DNA of 64,000 nucleotides. Source: Aeromonas dhakensis. GTDB lineage: Bacteria; Pseudomonadota; Gammaproteobacteria; Enterobacterales; Aeromonadaceae. Below the pieces are notes generated by a model that saw only the letters and a program-made list of their open reading frames with translations, made no database searches and was not told the DNA's origin. A program made the translations under genes and the position numbers. The first letter of the stretch is position 1; every line of letters begins with the position of its first letter. The stretch is from positions 62,001-126,000 of the forward strand of contig NZ_CDBH01000022.1 of NCBI RefSeq assembly GCF_000820305.1, given 5' to 3'. Below are positions 21,913 through 32,046 of the stretch, one piece after another.

Positions 21913-22078
21913 GGGCGATGAGGCTCGGATTGGACTGCTATGGGTTGAATGGCCGGTATCTTAACCCGTAAAGGCGGTCAACGGCGAGCCTCCCGGCCGA
22001 CGGCCCGAAGCGAGGGGATAAAAGGGCTATGACGGGCCCGATAGCCGGTGGGAAACAGGGGTTGTATGTGGTCAAACG

Positions 22079-22107
22079 AACAGCGCCCCGACGGGCGGGG
22101 CGCTGTT
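22079..22107 (-). terminator. Hairpin after corC
   Basis: A 12-bp stem (AACAGCGCCCCG / CGGGGCGCTGTT) is followed on the minus strand by a weak TTCGTTTG tail. The 210-base corC-lnt gap holds no gene. Confidence 0.55.
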
Positions 22108-22122
22108 GACTCGAACCAGGGC

Positions 22123-23007
22123 TTATTGGGCCTCGGACTGGGCCGCGACATGGTTGTCGGGGATCTTCACCTGCAGCTGCTGCAGACGACGCTTGTCGGC
22201 ATGCATCACCTTGAACAGGTAGCCGTCCAGCTCGATCTCCTCGCCCTTCTTGGGCAGGTGGCTGAAGGCGTGCATCACCAGACCGCCGACGGTATCCACC
22301 TCTTCATCGCTGAACTGGGTGCCGAAGAAGTCGTTGAAATCCTCGATCTCGGTGAGGGCGCTCACCGAGAAGACCCGTTTGCTGATACGGCGGATCTCGT
22401 CCGGCTCGTCTTCGATGTCGTCGAATTCGTCGTCGATCTCGCCGACGATGAGCTCAAGGATGTCCTCGATGGTCACCAGACCGGAGACGCCGCCGAACTC
22501 GTCCACCACGATGGCCATGTGGTAGCGCTCTTCGCGAAACTCCTTGAGCAGCCGGTCGACCCGTTTGCTCTCGGGCACGATCACCGTGGGGCGCAGGATA
22601 TTCTCCAGTTGCAGCGGTTCGCTGGCGTGGTGGCCGCCGAACCCGAACGGCAGCAGATCCTTGGCGAGCAAGATGCCCTCCACGTGATCCTTGTCCTCGT
22701 TGATCACCGGGAAGCGGGAGTGGCCCGACTCGATGATCACCGGCAGGATCTCGTCCACCGGCTGGGATTTCTCGATGGTCACCATCTGGGAGCGGGGGAT
22801 CATGATGTCGCGCACGCGCAGCTCGGCAATTTCGAGCACCCCCTCGATCATGTCCTTGGTGTCCTGATCGATGAGATCGCGCTCTTCGGCGTCGGCTATC
22901 ACTTCCACCAAATCGTTGCGGTCTTTTGGCTCGCCCTGGAAGAGTTGGCTGAGTTTGTCGAGCCAGGTTTTCTTCGGCGAGCCGGTACTAGGGTGATCGT
23001 CGGTCAT
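22123..23007 (-). CDS. corC: CorC/HlyC family CBS-domain protein
   Basis: A cytosolic protein of 294 aa with two CBS domains (about 65-190, beginning VRDIMIPRSQMV) and a C-terminal CorC_HlyC domain (GGLVMHAFSHLPKKGEEI). It lacks the membrane DUF21 region, as in E. coli CorC/YbeX. It has been linked to Mg2+/Co2+ efflux and, through its conserved neighbours, to ribosome metabolism. It lies after ybeY in the phoL-ybeY-corC-lnt order. Confidence 0.94.
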   Translation of the reverse strand: MTDDHPSTGSPKKTWLDKLSQLFQGEPKDRNDLVEVIADAEERDLIDQDTKDMIEGVLEIAELRVRDIMIPRSQMVTIEKSQPVDEILPVIIESGHSRFPVINEDKDHVEGILLAKDLLPFGFGGHHASEPLQLENILRPTVIVPESKRVDRLLKEFREERYHMAIVVDEFGGVSGLVTIEDILELIVGEIDDEFDDIEDEPDEIRRISKRVFSVSALTEIEDFNDFFGTQFSDEEVDTVGGLVMHAFSHLPKKGEEIELDGYLFKVMHADKRRLQQLQVKIPDNHVAAQSEAQ

Positions 23008-23102
23008 TTTCTCTCTTGGTTACTCGTATGAACACACTTGAAATCGTTGTGGCTATATGAGGATGACCATCGGCTGTTTCAAGGCGATGACCATCCCGCG
23101 GT

Positions 23103-23563
23103 TTACTCTTCGTCGTTCAGATAAGGATCGGCGAAACCGAGCTCCTGCATGATGTCGCGCTCGAGCGCTTCCATCTCTTCGGCCTCGTCATCCTCGATAT
23201 GGTCATAACCTAGCAGATGGAGACTGCCGTGCACAACCATATGGGCCCAGTGGGCCATCAGCGGCTTGCCCTGCTCAATGGCTTCGCGCTCCACCACCTG
23301 GCGGCAGATCACCAGATCGCCGAGCAGCGGCAGCTCCAGACCGGGTGGTGCCTCGAACGGGAAGGAGAGCACGTTGGTGGGCTTGTCCTTGCCGCGATAG
23401 GTGAGGTTGAGCTCGTTGCTCTCCGCCTCGTCGACGATGCGCACCGTCACTTCGGCCTCCTGCTGGAAGCCGAGAATGGTGCCGTCGAGCCAGCCCTGCA
23501 GCTGGGCCTCGCTCGGCAGGCCGTCGCTGTTGGCACTGGCCAGTTGCAGATCCAGGGTCACGC

Positions 23564-23567
<4 letters not shown>
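23103..23567 (-). CDS. ybeY: Endoribonuclease YbeY
   Basis: A protein of 154 aa with the zinc motif [11 protein letters not shown] (H-X3-H-X5-H) that defines the family, and a conserved [15 protein letters not shown] stretch. It takes part in 16S rRNA 3'-end maturation and ribosome quality control. The start overlaps the phoL stop by four bases. Confidence 0.97.
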
Positions 23568-24607
<1,040 letters not shown>

Positions 24608-24628
24608 AGTGTCCTCGTCTTGACGCGA

Positions 24629-24654
24629 CCCCATCCGGCCGGGGCCGGATGGGG
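24629..24654. repeat. Perfect GC-rich hairpin between miaB and phoL
   Basis: A 12-bp inverted repeat (CCCCATCCGGCC / GGCCGGATGGGG) with a two-base gap lies eight bases after the miaB stop. It has no T-run and overlaps the alternative phoL ATG, so it could limit read-through or hide that start. Confidence 0.6.
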
Positions 24655-24662
24655 TGAACAGA

Positions 24663-26096
24663 TTAGTGGGGAGTGAAGGCGGCCACGCCCAGCTGGTCCG
24701 GTACGTTGTCCGGGCGGCGGGCCAGGATTTCGCTCGGGGCGGTGGCGATGCGCAGGTTCATCTCGTTCTCGCCGCGCAGGAATTTGCCGCGCAGGGAGTT
24801 GGGGCGCACCTCGGTGATCTCCACGTCGGCAAAGCCGCCGATCAGGGTGTGCGGGCCTTCGAAGTTGACCACCCGGTTGTTCTCGGTGCGGCCGCACAGC
24901 TGCATGGGGTCGAGCTTGGAGGGCCCTTCCACCAGGATGCGCTGGGTGGAGCCCAGCATGGCGCGGCCAATCTGCATCGCCTGGTTGTTGATGACGTGCT
25001 GCAGGCGGCTCAGGCGGGCTTTCTTCACCTCCATGTCGACATCATCGGGCAGGTCGGCGGCGGGGGTACCGGGGCGCGGGCTGTAGATGAAGCTGAAGCT
25101 CATGTCGAAGTTGATATCCTCGATGAGTTTCATGGTGGCCTCGAAATCCTCGTCCGTCTCGTTCGGGAAGCCGACGATGAAGTCGGAACTGATGGTGATG
25201 TCGGGACGGGCGGCGCGCAGGCGGCGGATCTTGGACTTGTACTCCAGCACGGTGTGCGGGCGCTTCATCATGGTCAGGATACGGTCGGAGCCACTCTGCA
25301 CCGGCAGGTGCAGGAAGCTGACCACTTCCGGCGTGTCCTTGTAGACCTCGATGATGTCGTCGGTGAACTCGATGGGGTGGCTGGTGGTGTAGCGAATGCG
25401 GTCGATGCCGTCGATGGCGGCCACCAGTCGCAGCAGCTCGGCGAAGGTGCAGATGCCGCCGTCGAAGGTCGGGCCCCGGTAGGCATTGACGTTCTGACCG
25501 AGCAGATTCACTTCGCGCACACCCTGCTGGGCGAGCTGGGCAATTTCATAGAGCACGTCGTCCAGCGGTCGGCTCACCTCCTCGCCGCGGGTGTAGGGTA
25601 CCACGCAGAAGGAGCAGTATTTGGAGCAGCCTTCCATGATGGAGACGAAGGCGGTCGCCCCTTCGGCGCGCGGCTCGGGCAGGCTGTCGAACTTCTCGAT
25701 TTCGGGGAAGGCGACGTCCACCTGGGCGCCACGCCCCTCCTGGACCTGCTTGATCATGGTGGGCAGGCGATGCAGGGTCTGCGGACCGAACACGATGTCC
25801 ACATAGGGGGCGCGGGTGCGAATGTTGTCCCCCTCCTGGGAGGCGACACAGCCGCCCACGCCGATCACCAGACCGGGCTTGTTCGCTTTCAGTTTTTTCC
25901 AGCGTCCCAGCTGGTGGAACACCTTCTCCTGCGCCTTTTCACGGATGGAGCAGGTGTTGAGCAGCAAGACGTCTGCCTCTTCGGGCTCTTCGGTCAGCGT
26001 GTAGCCATTGCTGGCATCCAACAGGTCGGCCATCTTGGACGAGTCGTACTCGTTCATCTGGCAGCCCCAGGTTTTAATGTGAAGTTTCTTGCTCAT
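24663..26096 (-). CDS. miaB: tRNA-2-methylthio-N6-dimethylallyladenosine synthase MiaB
   Basis: A methylthiotransferase of 477 aa. The N-terminal UPF0004 domain carries its cluster cysteines ([29 protein letters not shown]). The radical-SAM CX3CX2C is in [16 protein letters not shown], and a C-terminal TRAM domain follows. It modifies A37 of tRNAs that read codons starting with U. It is divergent from ubiF, as in E. coli. Confidence 0.97.
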   Translation of the reverse strand: MSKKLHIKTWGCQMNEYDSSKMADLLDASNGYTLTEEPEEADVLLLNTCSIREKAQEKVFHQLGRWKKLKANKPGLVIGVGGCVASQEGDNIRTRAPYVDIVFGPQTLHRLPTMIKQVQEGRGAQVDVAFPEIEKFDSLPEPRAEGATAFVSIMEGCSKYCSFCVVPYTRGEEVSRPLDDVLYEIAQLAQQGVREVNLLGQNVNAYRGPTFDGGICTFAELLRLVAAIDGIDRIRYTTSHPIEFTDDIIEVYKDTPEVVSFLHLPVQSGSDRILTMMKRPHTVLEYKSKIRRLRAARPDITISSDFIVGFPNETDEDFEATMKLIEDINFDMSFSFIYSPRPGTPAADLPDDVDMEVKKARLSRLQHVINNQAMQIGRAMLGSTQRILVEGPSKLDPMQLCGRTENNRVVNFEGPHTLIGGFADVEITEVRPNSLRGKFLRGENEMNLRIATAPSEILARRPDNVPDQLGVAAFTPH

Positions 26097-26363
26097 TGCT
26101 TCTCTTGACTTGTTTTGAATGCGGCATGGTCAAAGGACCGGGCATTTTACTCCGCAATCCGGAGACTGCCTAGCAAATATCCAGCCCGCCATGGTCGGAA
26201 CGCAGCCGTAGCCACCTCGGCAGGCATCGGCTTTCTCCTTGATTTGGCGCACTAATTCTCCACGGCCTTCACTGTTTCTCGGCGCCCCTTGCGGTATCAT
26301 GTGACCATTCGGTCCGGCTGCGCTCTCCCCTTGCCCGGGCCCACCCCTTGCAGGAATCAAGTT

Positions 26364-27527
26364 ATGGAACAGTGTGATATCGCCATCGTCGGGGCCGGCA
26401 TGGTCGGCGCCGCCACCGCCTGTCTGCTGGCGGCGCAGGGCCTCTCCATCCGGGTCATCGAGACCCGGTTGCCGGAGCAGTACGCCGCCGAGCAGCCGCT
26501 GGATCTGCGGGTCTCCGCCATCAGTCAGGCCTCGGTGGCCCTGCTGGAGCAGGCCGGCGCCTGGCAACACCTGCGACAGATGCGGCTGTGCCCCTATCGC
26601 CGGCTGGAGACCTGGGAGCTGGACGGCTTCGCCACCTGCTTCAACGCCGCCGACCTCGGCCTGCCCCAGCTCGGCTACATCATCGAAAACCGGCTGGTGC
26701 AGCTGGCGCTGCTCAGGCGCATGGAAGATTTCCCCAACATCCAGACCCACACCCCGGCGGCGGTGACCAGCCTGCGCCAGGGCGCGGACGAGGCGGTGCT
26801 GACCCTGGATGATGGCAGCGAGCTGGCCGCCCGTTGGGTGCTGGCCTGCGATGGCGCCGAATCCCGCACCCGCCAGCTGGCCGGCATCGGGGTGTCGCGT
26901 TTTGAATACCGCCAGCACTGCATGCTGATCAATATCGACACCGACTTCGAGCAGGAAGACATCACCTGGCAGCAGTTTACCCCGAGCGGCCCGCGGGCCT
27001 TCCTGCCGCTGCCGGGCCGGCACGGTTCCCTGGTCTGGTATGACAGTCCGGCCCGCATCCGGGCGCTGGCGGCCATGAGCAACGAGGGGCTGGCCGCCGA
27101 GGTGCGCCGCCACTTCCCGGCTCGCCTCGGTGGTTTTACCGTGACCGGCAAGGGGAGCTTCCCGCTGGTGCGTCGTCACGCCAACGACTACCACACCGGC
27201 CGGGTGGTGCTGCTGGGCGATGCCGCCCACACCATCAACCCGCTGGCGGGGCAGGGGGTCAACCTCGGCTTCAAGGATGTGGCCTGCTGGGTGGATCTGT
27301 TGCACAGTGCCGGTGCCGAGTGGCACAAGCCCGAGCTGGCGACCCGCTATGAACGGCGGCGCCGCCCGGACAACCTGCTGATGCAGTCGGGGATGGATCT
27401 CTTCTACGGCGTCTTCAGCAACGAGATAGGCCCCCTCAAACTGGCCCGCAACCTGGCCCTCAATCTGGCGGACAAGGCGGGCCCGCTCAAGGAGATGGCG
27501 CTACGCTATGCGCTGGGGCTGGTTTAA
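26364..27527 (+). CDS. ubiF: 3-demethoxyubiquinol 3-hydroxylase UbiF
   Basis: An FAD monooxygenase of 387 aa (E. coli UbiF 391) for a late ring hydroxylation in ubiquinone synthesis. It has the dinucleotide motif GAGMVG at residues 10-15 (in CDIAIVGAGMVG), the DG motif LACDGAES and the second FAD motif GDAAHTINPLAGQG. ATG 26364 has a CAGGAA ribosome site. UbiH and VisC are relatives, but the position next to divergent miaB supports UbiF. Confidence 0.9.
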   Translation: MEQCDIAIVGAGMVGAATACLLAAQGLSIRVIETRLPEQYAAEQPLDLRVSAISQASVALLEQAGAWQHLRQMRLCPYRRLETWELDGFATCFNAADLGLPQLGYIIENRLVQLALLRRMEDFPNIQTHTPAAVTSLRQGADEAVLTLDDGSELAARWVLACDGAESRTRQLAGIGVSRFEYRQHCMLINIDTDFEQEDITWQQFTPSGPRAFLPLPGRHGSLVWYDSPARIRALAAMSNEGLAAEVRRHFPARLGGFTVTGKGSFPLVRRHANDYHTGRVVLLGDAAHTINPLAGQGVNLGFKDVACWVDLLHSAGAEWHKPELATRYERRRRPDNLLMQSGMDLFYGVFSNEIGPLKLARNLALNLADKAGPLKEMALRYALGLV

Positions 27528-27560
27528 GGCGCGTGGCGCCATCATGAGGGAGGAGAGCCC

Positions 27561-28127
27561 ATGAACAAGGCATTGCTGGTGATCGATTTCATCAACGACA
27601 TCGCCCACCCGGACGGGCGCATCGCCGCCTCGGCGGCCCATGTGCTGGAGCAGGACGCCATCGCGCACGCCAACCAGGCGCTGGCCCATGCCCGCGCCCA
27701 CGGCTGGCTGGTGGTGCAGATCAAGGTGGGCTTTGACCCGCACTATCTGCTGCAGCCCAAGGGCTCCCCCATGTTTGGCCGGGCCCACCAGTTCGGGGCG
27801 CTGTCGCTGGCCGATCCCGGCACCGACTTTCACCCTGATCTGGACGTGCAACCCGGTGATCTGGTGCTGACCAAGCCCAGGGTCAGCCCCTTCTACGGCA
27901 CGGCGCTGGAGCCGGCGCTGCGGGCCAATCGCATCGAGCATCTCTATCTGTGCGGCGTGAGCACCGGCTGGGCCATTCAGGCGGCGGCGCGGGAGGGTCA
28001 CGATCGGGATTACGCCATCACCATCCTGGAAGATGCCTGCGCGGCGGCGGATGCCAACGAGCACCACGCCTCGCTGCGTCTGCTCGGTCGCATCGCCGAG
28101 ATCATCAAGGTGGCCCAGCTGGCCTGA
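27561..28127 (+). CDS. Isochorismatase-like cysteine hydrolase
   Basis: A protein of 188 aa with the catalytic triad of the family visible: D9 (LLVIDFIND), K105 (VLTKPRVSPFYGT) and C131 (LYLCGVSTGWAI). It also has the typical cis-peptide region before the cysteine. Members hydrolyse amides or vinyl ethers (nicotinamide, isochorismate, ureas); the substrate here cannot be read from sequence. It lies 33 bases after ubiF with a good GGGAGGAGAG ribosome site, so it may be co-transcribed. Confidence 0.85.
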   Translation: MNKALLVIDFINDIAHPDGRIAASAAHVLEQDAIAHANQALAHARAHGWLVVQIKVGFDPHYLLQPKGSPMFGRAHQFGALSLADPGTDFHPDLDVQPGDLVLTKPRVSPFYGTALEPALRANRIEHLYLCGVSTGWAIQAAAREGHDRDYAITILEDACAAADANEHHASLRLLGRIAEIIKVAQLA

Positions 28128-28243
28128 TCCCGGCGGCAGGCGGAGCTTGCTCACTGTTTTGACATTTTGTCTGCGGCCCCCTGTCGGGCCGCAGCCATTT
28201 TGGGCAACATGAAGCGAGTATCGATGGCCACAAGGATGGGGAC

Positions 28244-28906
28244 ATGCGTTATCAGGGACGGATCGTGCGCTGGAACGAAGCGCGCGGCTTTGGTTTTATC
28301 GCGCCCGAGCAGGGGGAGGGTGCCCCGAAAGGGGCCGAACTGTTCGTGCACATCTCGGCACTGAGGTGCGACGGCCTGCCGCCCATGGCGGGAGAGCGGG
28401 TCTCCTACCTGGTGGGGGCTGGCCAGGATGGCAAGCTCAGGGCCGAGCAGGTGTTTTTCCCCGAGCGCCCCCTGTCGCTGGCAGACGGCAATGAGAGTCG
28501 ACCCACTCCGGCGGGCCGCCGCAGGTCGGAGGGCAGTCGCATCCCGGCAGGCAGCGGGCCTACCCCGCAGCACACGCGTCCTCGCCCCGCCTACCGGCGC
28601 CGCAGCCACTGGCGCGGCAAGCTCATCCCGCTGCTGGTGCTGGTCGGGATCTTCTCCCTCTACTCCCGTTTTTCGGTCGAGTCGGTCTCACCTACCTCCA
28701 CTTCCTCGTTCAGCCAGGTAGAGGTCGACCCCTCGGACAGCTTGCAGCAGGCCGCCACCTTCGTCCGCCAGTGCGACGGTCGGCAGTACTGCTCCCAGAT
28801 GACCTCCTGCGAGGAGGCGACCTGGTTTTTGCAAAACTGCCCCAATACCAGGATGGACGGCGAGGGCGACGGCATCCCCTGCGAGCGGCAGTGGTGTGGC
28901 CACTAG
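28244..28906 (+). CDS. Cold-shock domain, membrane helix and excalibur domain protein
   Basis: A protein of 220 aa in three parts. Residues 1-73 form a cold-shock domain with RNP1 (RGFGFIAP) and RNP2 (ELFVHISAL). Residues 80-124 form an Arg/Pro-rich linker, and 126-143 a membrane helix. Residues 177-217 form a cysteine-rich excalibur calcium-binding domain with DGEGDGIPC. The cold-shock part would be cytoplasmic and the excalibur part periplasmic. The function is unknown. The ribosome site is AAGGATGGGGAC before ATG. Confidence 0.85.
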   Translation: MRYQGRIVRWNEARGFGFIAPEQGEGAPKGAELFVHISALRCDGLPPMAGERVSYLVGAGQDGKLRAEQVFFPERPLSLADGNESRPTPAGRRRSEGSRIPAGSGPTPQHTRPRPAYRRRSHWRGKLIPLLVLVGIFSLYSRFSVESVSPTSTSSFSQVEVDPSDSLQQAATFVRQCDGRQYCSQMTSCEEATWFLQNCPNTRMDGEGDGIPCERQWCGH

Positions 28907-29068
28907 CGGGCTCGGGGGCCGACTCAAGTCGTTGATCATCTATCATTATCTTGCTGGTCGGGTCATGGCAGGTGTGGCCCCGGTCATTGGCAACACGCGG
29001 ACGGGTCTGGATGGATCTGGTTGTCGCGGCCATGCCGGGGACGTCGTTTTTGGGTGAGGAGTGCGGTC

Positions 29069-30025
29069 ATGGCGGACTATTTTCAGGGCTCACTGTTTCA
29101 CTTCTCCGATCGGGCGCAATACCTGGCCGCGCTGCTCAATTCGCTGGAGGAGCAGATCTCGGTGATCGACCGGGATGGCGTCATCCACTACACCAACCTC
29201 GCCTGGAATCGCTTTGCCGAGCAGAATGGCATGCCGGCAGGCTATGACTGGCTGGGGGTCAACTACTTGCGGGTGTGCGACAACTCGGTGGAGCCGCTGG
29301 CCCTGATGGCGGCGGAGGGGATCCGGCGGGTGCTGCGCCATGAACAGCAGCACTTTCATCTGGAGTACCCCTGTCACAGCCCGGACACCCAGCGCTGGTT
29401 CATGATGCGGGTCTCCGCCATTCCGGGTATCGAGGTCGAGTTCTACACCATCAGCCATATCAACGTCACGGAGCGCAAGCTGCAGGAGCTGGATATGGCC
29501 TACCTCTCCCTGCATGACCCGCTGACCGGGCTGGCCAACCGACGACTGTTCAACAGCTTTCTGCACAACGAGTGGCGGCGCAGCATGCGCGAACAGACCC
29601 CGCTCTCCTTCATCATGCTGGATCTGGACAACTTCAAGCTGTGCAACGACCATTTCGGCCATCAGGTGGGGGATGACTTCTTGCAGCAGGTGGGCCGGCT
29701 GTTGAGCACCTTTTGCCAGCGAGCCACCGATCTGCCGAGCCGTTTCGGCGGCGACGAGTTTGCCCTGATCCTCGGCAACACCGGGGCAGAGGCCGCCTCC
29801 CGCATGGGGGAGGCTATTCGCCTTGGCATCGGCGAGCTGCTGATCCAGGGGGCGGACACCCTTAGGCTCAGCGCCAGCGTCGGCATCGCCACTCTGCTGC
29901 CGCAGCAGGCCCGCGCCTCGGAGGAAGAGCTGCTGAGCGCCGCCGATATGGCGCTCTATCTAGCCAAGCAGGGGGGCAAGAATCGCTGCCACAGCGTCAG
30001 CTGCAGTGCCCTGCCATCCCCCTGA
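29069..30025 (+). CDS. PAS-GGDEF diguanylate cyclase
   Basis: A cytosolic protein of 318 aa. A PAS domain spans about residues 20-135 (QISVIDRDGVIHYTNLAW). A GGDEF domain spans about 150-310 with an intact active-site motif GGDEF at 227-231 and an allosteric I-site RATD (R218, D221) five residues before it. The protein should make c-di-GMP from GTP and be product-inhibited. ATG 29069 has a GAGGAG ribosome site; the longer frame upstream is not supported. Confidence 0.9.
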   Translation: MADYFQGSLFHFSDRAQYLAALLNSLEEQISVIDRDGVIHYTNLAWNRFAEQNGMPAGYDWLGVNYLRVCDNSVEPLALMAAEGIRRVLRHEQQHFHLEYPCHSPDTQRWFMMRVSAIPGIEVEFYTISHINVTERKLQELDMAYLSLHDPLTGLANRRLFNSFLHNEWRRSMREQTPLSFIMLDLDNFKLCNDHFGHQVGDDFLQQVGRLLSTFCQRATDLPSRFGGDEFALILGNTGAEAASRMGEAIRLGIGELLIQGADTLRLSASVGIATLLPQQARASEEELLSAADMALYLAKQGGKNRCHSVSCSALPSP

Positions 30026-30082
30026 TATCCCTCGTTTTATCCTGCCTGCGACCCTGCACTCTATTAACGATTCTGCTTGCTG

Positions 30083-30991
30083 TTAACGCTGTTGCCCGGC
30101 CGGCTGCGGTTCGGGATGGGCATCGACGACCAATTGCAAGAAACGATCGCGGATCGGGTCGGCAAAGTCGGGGTTCCACACCAGGCTTATCTCCCACTCG
30201 GAGCAAGGGCCGGAGAGGGGATAGAGGGTGACGTCCCGGCCCGCGATGAAGCTGACGCTGCGCGGCAGGATGGCGTTGCCGATGCCGGCGGCCACCAGCG
30301 CCACCAGGGTCTGGATATCTTCTGCCTCCTGCACCATGCCGGTCAGCCGGTTGGCGCCGAGGAAGCTGGCGATCTGCTGGCTGAGGCCGGGGCAGCGGTG
30401 TCCCACCATCTGCAGCAATGGCTGGCTGGCCAAGGCCTGTTCGATGTCGAAGGCGGCCGGATCCGGCTGTGTCATCTGGGTCGGTACCGCCAGCACCAGC
30501 CGGTCAGTCAGCAGCCTGTGCTCCCTAAGCTGCGGGGCTTGGGGCCGGCGCATGAAGCCAAGTTGCAGCTGGCCCGACAGCAGCCGCTCCTGCTGGATGG
30601 CGGAGGTCATGTCCTGCAGGTGCACCATCACATCGGGGGCCTGCTGTTTGAAGCGGGCCACCAGCGCCGGCGCCAGCGCAAAGCTCGACAGTCCGAAACC
30701 AATCTTGAGTCGTCCGGCAATGCCGCTGGCCAGCGCCAGGGCGTGGCGCTCAAAGCCCTTGCCATGCTCGACCAGCGCCCTGGCCTGGGTGAGCAGCTGG
30801 GTGCCGATGGCGGTCAGCTCGGCGCCGTGGCGCCCCCGGTTGAACAGGGTGCTGCCGAGGGTCTGTTCCAGCCCCTGGATCTGCTTGGTGAGCGCCGGCT
30901 GGGTGATGAACAGGCGGTTGGCGGCCTCCCGGTAGTTGGCGGTCTCCGCCAGGGTCACGAAGGCCTGCAGCTGTCTCAAATCGAATTTCAT
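30083..30991 (-). CDS. LysR family transcriptional regulator
   Basis: A protein of 302 aa with the N-terminal winged helix (LRQLQAFVTLAETANYREAA, then RLFITQPALTKQIQGLEQ) and a C-terminal substrate-binding domain. It is divergent from the small ORF and HAD phosphatase pair, so that pair is the obvious candidate target. The inducer is unknown. Confidence 0.88.
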   Translation of the reverse strand: MKFDLRQLQAFVTLAETANYREAANRLFITQPALTKQIQGLEQTLGSTLFNRGRHGAELTAIGTQLLTQARALVEHGKGFERHALALASGIAGRLKIGFGLSSFALAPALVARFKQQAPDVMVHLQDMTSAIQQERLLSGQLQLGFMRRPQAPQLREHRLLTDRLVLAVPTQMTQPDPAAFDIEQALASQPLLQMVGHRCPGLSQQIASFLGANRLTGMVQEAEDIQTLVALVAAGIGNAILPRSVSFIAGRDVTLYPLSGPCSEWEISLVWNPDFADPIRDRFLQLVVDAHPEPQPAGQQR

Positions 30992-31020
30992 TCTGTTTGG
31001 TTATCGAAAGTGGCCATTTT

Positions 31021-31036
31021 GTGATTATAAATTATC
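31021..31036. promoter_or_regulatory. Candidate LysR-type operator
   Basis: An imperfect AT-rich inverted repeat (GATTATAAATTATC) lies in the 116-base divergent gap, about 30 bases from the LysR start. The evidence is only its position and symmetry. Confidence 0.3.
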
Positions 31037-31107
31037 TAACTGCCTTGTTCTAATAGACCTGAAGCGGGCCCTGTCGGCCCCGTCAGCTTGCTAACAAGGA
31101 GTCATTC

Positions 31108-31353
31108 ATGCCTGCCGAGCGCTATCTGTTTTTGATCAAGGGAGATCTGGTGCTGGCCCAGCCGCTGGCTGCGCCGGAGACGGGGGAGCTGCTGACCAGC
31201 CTGTTGCTGCAGGGCTTTGCGGTGGGTCCGCTGCAAGTCTGGGCGAGCAACGCCGAGCAGGCGCTGGCCTGTTATGAGCAGGCTGCCCAGCGGCGGGCCT
31301 TCGGCGAGATCCTGGCCGGGGCCGAACCCGCCGTGGCCGGAGCCGTTTCATGA
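31108..31353 (+). CDS. Small unrecognised protein upstream of a HAD phosphatase
   Basis: An open frame of 81 aa with a clear AAGGAG ribosome site nine bases before ATG. Its stop overlaps the start of the phosphatase gene by four bases (ATGA), which supports real translation. The sequence (MPAERYLFLIKGDLVLAQPL) has no membrane segment and no family I recognise. A partner or regulator of the phosphatase is a guess from coupling alone. Confidence 0.65.
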   Translation: MPAERYLFLIKGDLVLAQPLAAPETGELLTSLLLQGFAVGPLQVWASNAEQALACYEQAAQRRAFGEILAGAEPAVAGAVS

Positions 31354-32000
31354 GCATGCTCACGCTGCGGGCCCGCGCCCTGCTGTTGGACATGGATGGC
31401 ACCCTGGTGCACTCTACCGGCGAGGTGGAGGCGGTGTGGCGGCTGTGGTGTCGCCGCCACCGGCTGGATCCCGAGCCCGTGCTGGCCATGTGCCACGGGG
31501 TACGCTCGCGGGAGGTGATCCGTACCCTGGCCCCGCAGCTTGACCTGGCACAGGAGGTGGCCCTGCTCGACGATCTCGAGATCCATCACACTGGCCAGGC
31601 CGAGGCCCTCGCCGGCGCCCGGCCCCTGCTGGCAAGTCTGCCCGTCGAGCGCTGGGCAGTGGTGACCTCTGCAAGTCAGCGGGTGGCCAGGCATCGATTG
31701 CGCAGCGCCGGTCTGCCGCTGCCCGTTCTGCTGGTGGGGGCCGAGGATGTAGAACACGGCAAGCCGGATCCCGAACCCTATCTGTTGGCGGCAGAGCACC
31801 TGGGGCTGGCCGCCGCCGATTGCCTGGTGTTTGAAGATGCGCCCGCCGGCATCAGCAGCGCCCTGCGGGCGGGTTGCCGCGTGGTACAGGTGGGGGGCAG
31901 GCAGCGGCTCAGTCCCGGCATCAGCGCCCTGATCCAGGACTGGCGCCAGGTGAGCGTGGTGGTGGAGGCTGAGGGTCTGCAGCTGACGCTGCTCACCTGA
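31350..32000 (+). CDS. HAD-superfamily phosphatase, HxpA/YfbT-like
   Basis: A protein of 216 aa with the HAD motifs in order: DMDGT with D14 as nucleophile and D16 as acid/base, VVTSAS (motif II), the lysine in HGKPDPEPYL (motif III) and FEDAPAG (motif IV). The cap is the small helical subclass I type. The closest group is sugar-phosphate phosphatases such as YfbT. It is translationally coupled to the 81-aa ORF and divergent from the LysR gene. Confidence 0.87.
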   Translation: MSMLTLRARALLLDMDGTLVHSTGEVEAVWRLWCRRHRLDPEPVLAMCHGVRSREVIRTLAPQLDLAQEVALLDDLEIHHTGQAEALAGARPLLASLPVERWAVVTSASQRVARHRLRSAGLPLPVLLVGAEDVEHGKPDPEPYLLAAEHLGLAAADCLVFEDAPAGISSALRAGCRVVQVGGRQRLSPGISALIQDWRQVSVVVEAEGLQLTLLT

Positions 32001-32003
32001 CAA

Positions 32004-32028
32004 CAAAAAGCCCCCGCGAGCGGGGGCC
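32004..32028. terminator. Bidirectional terminator
   Basis: A 7-bp GC stem (GCCCCCG / CGGGGGC) sits four bases past the phosphatase stop. On the minus strand it is followed by TTTTTGTT, serving the convergent nitroreductase gene. Confidence 0.8.
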
Positions 32029-32046
32029 TGACTGGCGACGGGACTA

